From contig CP136065.1 in the NCBI GenBank assembly GCA_032622095.1, positions 23,426,134-23,490,133 of the forward strand: 64,000 nt of DNA. The letters run 5' to 3'. The notes under the pieces are model-generated. The model worked only from the letters and a program-made list of their open reading frames with translations. It was not told the DNA's origin and searched no databases. A program made the translations under genes and the position numbers. Source of the stretch: Siphonodentalium dalli (taxonomy: Eukaryota > Mollusca > Scaphopoda > Gadilida > Siphonodentaliidae). Positions 22,951-64,000 of this stretch are shown here, in pieces. Each line of letters begins with the position of its first letter. The stretch's first letter is position 1.

Positions 22951-23386
22951 AAGCCTGAGTTAAGTGTGCCTGTCATTTGCAGAATGAAGTTCCCAGAGGT
23001 GATGGCATAGCAGGCTAGCATCACTAAATTCACTATCTGGGGACCTCATTCTGCATAGACCTCATCTTCTCTGGAAAGTTTCTTATCAAATTTCTACATA
23101 AACGTCTTCACATAGATTCTATTTCTTTTTTAGATTAATTTCTCTATATCACCAAATTGCATAATCAATAACAAACACCAATGGGTGTACATCACAATTC
23201 TCACCATTTGGGACTTCAATCTGACTCTATGTCTCCCATAGCAGATGAGGCCATGCAGAATGAGGTTCCCAGTGGGTGAAATTAGTGATGCTAGCCCGCT
23301 ATGCATGATAGCATCTCTAAATTCACCCTCTGTGGACCTCAATCTGCAAATGACAGGCACACTAAGCTCAGGCTTGGGAGCATTCA
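22951..23386. mobile_element. GAATGAGGTCCCC double-foldback MITE, copy 2
   Basis: Same architecture as 21090-21550: CAAGCCTGAGTTAAGTGTGC at the left, a shortened first palindrome, the spacer with CTTCTCTGGAAAGTTTCTT, a second palindrome, and CACACTAAGCTCAGGCTTGG at the right. Confidence 0.85.
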
Positions 23387-23869
23387 GTATAATTCAAGGA
23401 AATGAAGTACATTCTTATCAGAATGAAATGGAACATGACATATTCCTGAAATTCCCATTCAGTGAATGTATACATTCAGAAATACGATTTTGAATTCAAT
23501 AACTGATTGACGCAGGTAAATTTACCCCGATATATGAGAAACGATCATATTAAGTTAATTAACATTGTGTGCAACATACATGTAGTCCGGTGGAAACGTA
23601 AAACTTGGCGTATATGTGTCGAGGGAATGTTGATAATTTGTTAGCGTAATTTATCTCCACATCCCAGGTTACATGACTTTATTGATATATTATTGATTTA
23701 TATATAGCATACTCATCAGTATCTTACAACTGTCCATCGAGGTATTCGTGTATCTTGTAGGTTGTACATGAAAAAGAATTCTGCAGTTTGGGATTAATCA
23801 TTAATCCCGATGCGAGTTGAAATCAGACAAATTCATGGGTTCATTACTGTGACACTAATTAGCTGTATA
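23387..23869. other. No gene recognised
   Basis: No exon or repeat identified apart from the 8-bp target duplication GCTGTATA at 23862-23869. Confidence 0.4.
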
Positions 23870-24443
23870 CAGGGTCCGCGCTGGACCGAAATTTACTTTT
23901 GCCAAATAATTTGCCACATGAAAATATTTTTTGCATATTTTGTTTTAGCAATTGCCAAATGCTATCCCCGATAGTATAATTTTCTGCAACACTAAGTCTT
24001 ATGTTTCGACACTCGCGGTTTGAACGACTTTTGATATCGACAGAAAAGCATTTAGTTAATAAATAATTACACTCGCATCTCTATTGTGGTTATCATCAAC
24101 AATAAGTCAATCACCAAACAATACAATGGTAGAAGGGTTTCTCCATCAGAAAGGCACATCACAGGATGAGTAATATTATCCCTCCAACAGTCAGTACTAA
24201 TGCTATGAGATTAGCTGCATATTAATAGAGGTGTTAACTTTCCTTAAACCTTATAAAACACCACTAATATAATTATGTTGTAAGAGTTTCCTGGAATTAA
24301 TGGAATTGATTGACCAATATTTTTCAAATTACTTGATGAATATAAAGTGACTTGCCAAAACTTTTGCCAAATGAAAACATTTTTTGCCAAATGTGAATTA
24401 TATTTGCCATTGGCAAATTTGGCAAGTGGCAGCGCGAACCCTG
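23870..24443. mobile_element. hAT-like MITE with 8-bp target-site duplication
   Basis: Terminal inverted repeats CAGGGTCCGCGCTG and CAGCGCGAACCCTG. The duplication GCTGTATA is perfect on both sides (23862-23869 and 24444-24451). Subterminal TTGCCAAAT and ATTTGGCAA motifs recur at both ends. CAG...CTG ends with 8-bp duplications are typical of the hAT superfamily. No transposase is present, so it is non-autonomous. Confidence 0.92.
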
Positions 24444-24449
24444 GCTGTA

Positions 24450-24722
24450 TACAGTACTAGTAATGCCCTAAATAATCGACTCCTTAACCACAGCAGAATT
24501 ATGGGTAACTTTTCAGGATTTAGTCGGAAATATGGCTTGTTGACATTCATCGGAAAGTTCTCATTGAGAGCTTTCCAATGAATGGCAACAAGCCATTGAG
24601 TCATTGAGAGTCATTGAGAGCTTTCCGGTGAATGGCAACAAGCCATATTTCCGACTAAATCCTGAAAAGTTACCCATAATTCTGCTGTGGTTAAGAGTCG
24701 ATTATTTAGGGCATTACTGTAT
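24450..24722. mobile_element. TACAGTA-end foldback MITE
   Basis: Arms CTAAATAATCGACTCCTTAA and ...CTGTGGTTAAGAGTCGATTA, with GGCTTGTTG(A/C)CATTCATCGG in each arm. A small duplication (TGAGTCATTGAGAGTCATTG) sits at the centre. It abuts the hAT-like MITE, overlapping its duplicated target (TATACAGTA). It lies 3' of the glutamate-receptor stop codon, in the presumed 3' flank or UTR. Confidence 0.85.
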
Positions 24723-24886
24723 TTACATAAAAGAATTAAATCCCTGTTGTCATAATTGTAATTGTTTTAGATTTAATCCACCCTGACAATATTAGTGATA
24801 ACGTTATAAATTTTGTGTGAACACCATGAGTGCCTTTAACAGGCATATGACACACACACTAACAGACACTTAATATACAACGCTCG

Positions 24887-59274
<34,388 letters not shown>

Positions 59275-60920
59275 CTAGGGGAGAGAAACAGTGTATTGTT
59301 GCACGAAATCGAGATTTAGAGACAATACGAGGCAATGTCGGCTTTAGCAAAGCTGTATTGGTCAATGTCAGCGGCTTGTTTTTATTCTAAGTTACCCAGG
59401 TTGGAGAATATTGTTATAAAGTGACCCAGGTTAATAAAATCGAATTTCACATTGGGGATTTTAAAGTGACTGAGAGAATATGGTGTTAAGTCTGCCAATT
59501 GTTCGTCATCATTGACTGTGAATCGTATATACGAACTGGTGGTGATAAGTATTGTACATAGAATACCTGGTTGCAATATATATATGAGATTTGATCATCC
59601 TGGGTATCACACATGGGTAACTTTATCAGAAATAGAAGAAAAGTTTGATGAACCAATTCAGCCTTAGTATTGTTATGACGAGGGGGAATTTCACGGTGGG
59701 GAATCACGTGGTTTCGAGGCTGGTGAGTACCACGCATTCAAAAATTGCAAACGCACAAAATCATAATATACGAGGAACTGACACAAAACTTAGCAGTTTG
59801 ACTGTTACGTGTCAGGGAGCCGAATATACAGCGGGAAGATAGAAGAAATACATCCGTTCAATACTCGTTTAATCGTAACACTGCATATCTATAAGCAATA
59901 ATACACAGTTTCACACATTCAATAATTCACTTGGACTGTTCAGGTGCGACTACAAGCGCGGGTGAGTACAATTAGGTAGTCTAATGAGTCTATGTACATT
60001 AACCACATATCTCCCGAACATTACTAGCATATGCTAGTTCATTTTGGAAACAAGTTGATTCCTTATTTGTTCGGAAATACATAGCGGTTTTCTATTACAT
60101 TCTGACCAAAGTTGCCAGTCGGCGGTGCGTGGAATACACCAGTCCATACATCTTGGAGAATCCTTCGACTGACAACTTTGGTCAGAATGTTAGATCAAAC
60201 AAATATGAATTTGGACATAAAGGAGATATCAGCTTGTTTGAAAAATAATATAGCATCTGCTCGTAGCTGTCAAAATAATATGTATTATGTCATATCTTAG
60301 TTTATTACCCTTTTTCCTCGCGTCTGGTCGCGTTTTAGATCGCCTCGGCCATTTTGAATGCGTGATAATCATCAACTCGAAACCACGTGAGTCATATAAA
60401 GTCGCAATTATGTTGCGCAGAGAACTGCGTAACATGGTTACTTTTCGTAACGTGTCTTGGGTGTTCATGTTTACGACCAACAGCAGTTTTAATTTCCAGC
60501 GTTTTTCCCCAAAACTCACGAGGTTCCCTCCATTCCGTTAAGAAATAATCGTCCGTGAATTACTAATAGCCACTGAATTAATTATTTGCCCTTCACTATT
60601 AACAAAATCTGCATTAAAATGAATAAACTGCAATATTGTAAGACAACGTGATAGTAAGATTGCGATCTTTTGGGGGGAAACGTAGCAATGTGGCTCGTTT
60701 ATAAAGCAAACTAGCTCGTTAGATTACGAGTGCGTGCCTAATCTCATATATTGCCTGCCAATCTCACGGAAGTTCGCTCGCGAATACGAGAAATATTATA
60801 CCATTCAAAATCGCTATACTAGTTTTAGGCTTTAGTGAACATCACCATATTCAGAATTCATGAACAAAAAATCAAATGATTCTAGCTTTAATATGATACA
60901 AGGGAATTATATGAGAACTT
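59275..60920. other. Upstream receptor intron or flank, unclassified
   Basis: No further receptor exon was recognised on the minus strand. A small foldback at 60099-60188 pairs CATTCTGACCAAAGTTG with CAACTTTGGTCAGAATG. Confidence 0.45.
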
Positions 60921-60922
60921 AA

Positions 60923-61311
60923 CCCTTTACCCAACAGAAGGGCCCTGTGCCAATGCATTCTCTTATATATGCGAGTCGACCATAGGTCGCCTCGCATATA
61001 TAAGAGAATGCATTGGCTTAACACATTAAAAATTATAAAATTGTTAAAGAATGTAAGAAAAATGGTAAAAAGTGTTAATTTTTTTTTTTTTACGCCAATG
61101 CATTCTCTTATATATGCGAGGCGACCTAAGGTCGACTCGCATATATAAGAGAATGCATTGGCACAGGGCATAACTGTAACTATCACAATGTGATCAAGGA
61201 GCCGGTTCCAATGATATCCATATTTGTATGGTTCTATTGAGACAGACCCAAGATATTTTAGGCTGTTGAAGCTTTATTTGTGCGGTTTTGGCGGGTTTGT
61301 TGGGTAAAGGG
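60923..61311 (-). mobile_element. TTAA MITE with ACCCAA-end, inverse of 35868-36259
   Basis: TTAA at 60919-60922 and, offset by two T, 61314-61317. Ends CCCTTTACCCAACAGAAGGG and TTTGTTGGGTAAAGGG. Hairpin modules at 60947-61019 and 61094-61165. The interior shares AACTGTAACTATCACAATGT and TCCATATTTGTATGG with the other copy. Confidence 0.9.
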
Positions 61312-61542
61312 TTTTAAAAGCTCGAAATGATCGGAAGTGAGCTTGAATAATGAGTAAACGAGCATGCATTTCATGGAACCTAATATCTTGCTTGAAAGAA
61401 AACCAATATTTCCGAAATCCGTCATTTGTGAGGACCGTTGTACCAGAAGATTTAATTAATATTGGCTATGCTTAGAGAAACACATAACTTGGGGTGTTCC
61501 GACTGTTGGGGGGGGGGGGGGCAAGCGGACCGTGTCCGTTTA

Positions 61543-62288
61543 AAAGTCCGCTTAATTTTCGAGTCACCGATTTTTTTTTGTTATAATGCCTTGTTATACG
61601 GTTTTAATAACAATCCATGCCATAAAATATGAATAAAATACTATAATTCATCACCAGTTGGAACCTCTGTGTCTCAGAAGGCGAACATAGAGTAACAGAA
61701 AATAGCCGAAATCATAAAATCATTGCCCCTGTTATGGCTCCCAGAATGCAACAGAATTCAAACTATAGTTTATTTTCAATGGAAGGTAAATAACTCTATA
61801 TCTAAATATATCGAGTTATTCCCCTTCCATTGAAAAAAAAATCGATTTTGAGCCGAAACTTTAGCACAGAACAGACGTCGATATGCCAACAAAAACATTA
61901 TGTTCACAGTTTATTACATCGAATAAATTGAAAATACAATGTTTTGGAGCTTCCTCTTTCAAATGGTATAAAATATGGCATATAAAAATGGTATAAAATT
62001 TTATATAATGTGATCTGGGGGTTCATGGTATATAATATGGCATATAAAAATGGTATAAAATTTTATATAATGTGATCTGGGGGTTCATGGTATAAAATAT
62101 GGCATATAAAAATGGTATAAAATTTTATATAATGTGATCTGGGGGTTCATGGTATAAAATATGGCATATAAAAATGGTATAAAATTTTATATAATGTGAT
62201 CTGGGGGTTCATGGTATAAAATATGGCATATAAAAATGGTATAAAATTTTATATAATGTGATCTGGGGGTTCGAAAATTAAGCGGGCC
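61543..62288 (+). mobile_element. CTTAATTTTCGAGTCACC element, near-complete
   Basis: Ends CCGCTTAATTTTCGAGTCAC and GGTTCGAAAATTAAGCGG. Contains five tandem ~62-bp units (TATGGCATATAAAAATGG, TATAAAATTTTATATAATGT, GATCTGGGGGTTCATGG). It is preceded by a run of 13 or so G (61507-61520). Flanked by TTTAAA-like sequence on both sides (GTTTAAAAG / CCTTTAAAG). Confidence 0.8.
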
Positions 62289-62507
62289 TTTAAAGATAGA
62301 TTATCTCTTCATATAACAACTTTGAAATCGTTTCGTGCGAATAAAATAATTAATATGAATTGAAGACCCCTATCCGGAAACGCTTCTGTCAATTAATTTA
62401 AATTTTATTTCGAATGTTTTCTGATAAAATGCGCTGAAAAGGGACATATATGAGTTACTATTTTTAGACTATATTTTAGGCGATATACGATAGCGATAGA
62501 GATTATT
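62289..62507. other. No gene recognised
   Basis: Includes GAAGACCCCTATCCGGAAA, shared with 20170 and, inverted, 63240: a low-copy dispersed repeat. Confidence 0.4.
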
Positions 62508-63012
62508 AGAGATACGGGCGGAGTTGGCGGTGGGTATGCTGTAAAAAACCGCCATAAACAGAAATAATAGTAAAATATAGACAGACCTTGTTCTTATACC
62601 AATCAGAAATATGGCATAAACAGTATGTTATTGTCAAATGTTTTTGCTTTGTTATGTAAACAAAAGCAAAAATCGTTACGGAATCTGGCTTTTGTTTAGA
62701 TCCGGATATGGTAAACATAAAGAGCGATATTTGTTACTGTTTTCCTGATATGGAAATAATAAAGAGCGTTTATATCATTTGTATGTGAGTAACCAATTGA
62801 ATTGCGCTGTGTTATGTAAACAGAAGCAAAACTTCTGAAACACGAGCAGGCTCTTGTTTACGTACACCATCGTACGTCTTGAAGACAAAATACTATTTAC
62901 GCGCTGATTATGTTTGGCATATGAACAAAACAATATATATTTTAATATTCCTTCTGTTAATGGCGATTTGAAAATATATGAATATTTCTACAACGAACGC
63001 CGCCCGTGCCTT
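62508..63012 (-). mobile_element. TTAA MITE, GGCACGGGCGG-end family, inverted
   Basis: Left GATACGGGCGGAGTTGGCGG, right AACGCCGCCCGTGCC. The body is the reverse complement of 41060-41573. The flanks have mutated to TTAG and TTAC, so this copy is old. Confidence 0.85.
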
Positions 63013-64000
63013 TACTGTTCTCTGATCGCTACGCTTCGAACGTCAAATGTCCCAAATTGATTGTTTTTATTGTTATATTCAATAGTTATAACCGAAAATG
63101 AGTCTAATTAACGTTTATTTGTTACAAAATTACACAATAAAAATTTCTGGTCTCTGTTAGCAGTAACCACCATTGGTCGATTGCTACCAGAAATTATTCG
63201 ATTTATAATCAATATTAATCGATAAAAGCGTTTCCGGACAGGGGTCTTCTATTATTTGATACCCAGGGAATTATATAAAACGTGTTTACAAAGATATAGA
63301 CAATCTTTAAGGTGATATATTGGAATGGTAGAAATCTGACGAAATATTTGGAAGTTGATTCACGAGAAAACGAGCAGGCAAACATTACATCGATTCTTGT
63401 ATCTTATCACATAGCTTATATGGGAGAAAAACTGATTTCGAATCTCATCTTAGTTCAGGACTGTTGTACCAGACTAATAATATTGGGTGCGCTTAGAAAA
63501 CCGCACACCAGAGGGCTAGGGATGTTTATTGTTGGTCCTGTGGGTGTATTTTCCATTCTAATTCCATCGATTCGACGCTTTAAGTGCCAGACTATCGATT
63601 TCCGCTTCCGAAAATGGGGATGCATCAGCTGGATATCTCTCATTAGAATAACAGATTGGATTTGTCGCCGATTCACACCACTGACCCTCAGTTTCCACAC
63701 ACCCCATTCTACTCCACATGGCCATGAACCAATTATGTCTCGAACCCTAACCCTAACCCTTTCTACTCCACAGGGCCATGAACCAATTATGTCTCTAACC
63801 CAAAGCGATTTGAATTTTAAATTTGTTTAAAACTTATATAAACGTTTGAATGGCGGACAAAAACTATTTACGGGCTGTGGAAATTCAAAATGCACATTCC
63901 AAAATGAAAATGAAAGTAACTAAATGAATTCCCACTACACAAAAAAAAAGCGCATTGCACCTTAACCACCAACCCACTAGATGAACCATCCCATTGCACC
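63013..64000. other. No gene recognised
   Basis: A 172-codon plus-strand frame (63312-63830) has no family I recognise and lacks supporting splice sites. It contains a short telomere-like (CCCTAA)n stretch near 63744-63761 and a repeated CCATGAACCAATTATGTCTC. Confidence 0.4.

Noticed and set aside
63744-63761. Telomeric (CCCTAA)n repeat
   Set aside because: Only about three units inside ordinary sequence; not a telomere.
63312-63830. 172-codon frame near the right edge, tested as a possible upstream receptor exon on either strand
   Set aside because: It lacks amino-terminal-domain motifs and in-phase splice sites; left unassigned.

Overview
This is a eukaryotic, intron-rich, AT-rich genomic window with very high repeat content. 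The coding exons resemble animal neuronal receptors. A gag-like retrotransposon ORF ending in a (TCAA)n-type tail, together with the density of short TTAA-flanked elements, suggests a marine invertebrate, most likely a lophotrochozoan such as a mollusc. That placement is inference; no marker in the window fixes the species.

The dominant gene is on the minus strand. Eight exons between 59274 and 24887 encode the C-terminal 496 residues and the stop codon of a kainate-type ionotropic glutamate receptor. They cover the end of the amino-terminal domain, the linker, S1, M1, the pore loop with an unedited Gln at the Q/R site, M3 with the [11 protein letters not shown] motif, S2, M4 and a short basic tail. 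All splice phases agree across the seven introns (about 1.3 to 17.9 kb). The 5' part of the gene lies beyond the right edge or was not recognised. A second gene fragment on the plus strand (3836-3951 and 5364-5416) gives two exons encoding an unidentified charged C-terminal tail with a VYEEL motif and a stop codon.

The rest is repetitive DNA. (1) Several families of short non-autonomous elements flanked by TTAA, like piggyBac MITEs, with different termini. Five of these termini sets share the same internal ~70-bp hairpin module, present about 21 times in the window and usually as an inverted pair; one element (20339-20762) carries the left end of one family and the right end of another. (2) Long foldback elements, including a series with TACAGTAATGCCC-type ends, one nested in a TTAA element and a tandem array of five. 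(3) An hAT-like MITE with a perfect 8-bp target duplication. (4) Two degenerate copies of a non-LTR retrotransposon ORF1 with no reverse transcriptase. (5) A Helitron-like 3' end with internal minisatellites. (6) Many minisatellites, among them a 30-bp array bounded by inverted repeats and an array that grew out of the 5' splice site of a receptor exon.

Layout: 1-7,650 repeats plus the plus-strand tail exons; 7,650-24,800 mostly MITEs and unclassified DNA; 24,887-59,274 receptor exons with repeat-filled introns; 59,275-64,000 further MITEs with no recognised exon. No transposase, tRNA, rRNA or CRISPR was recognised.
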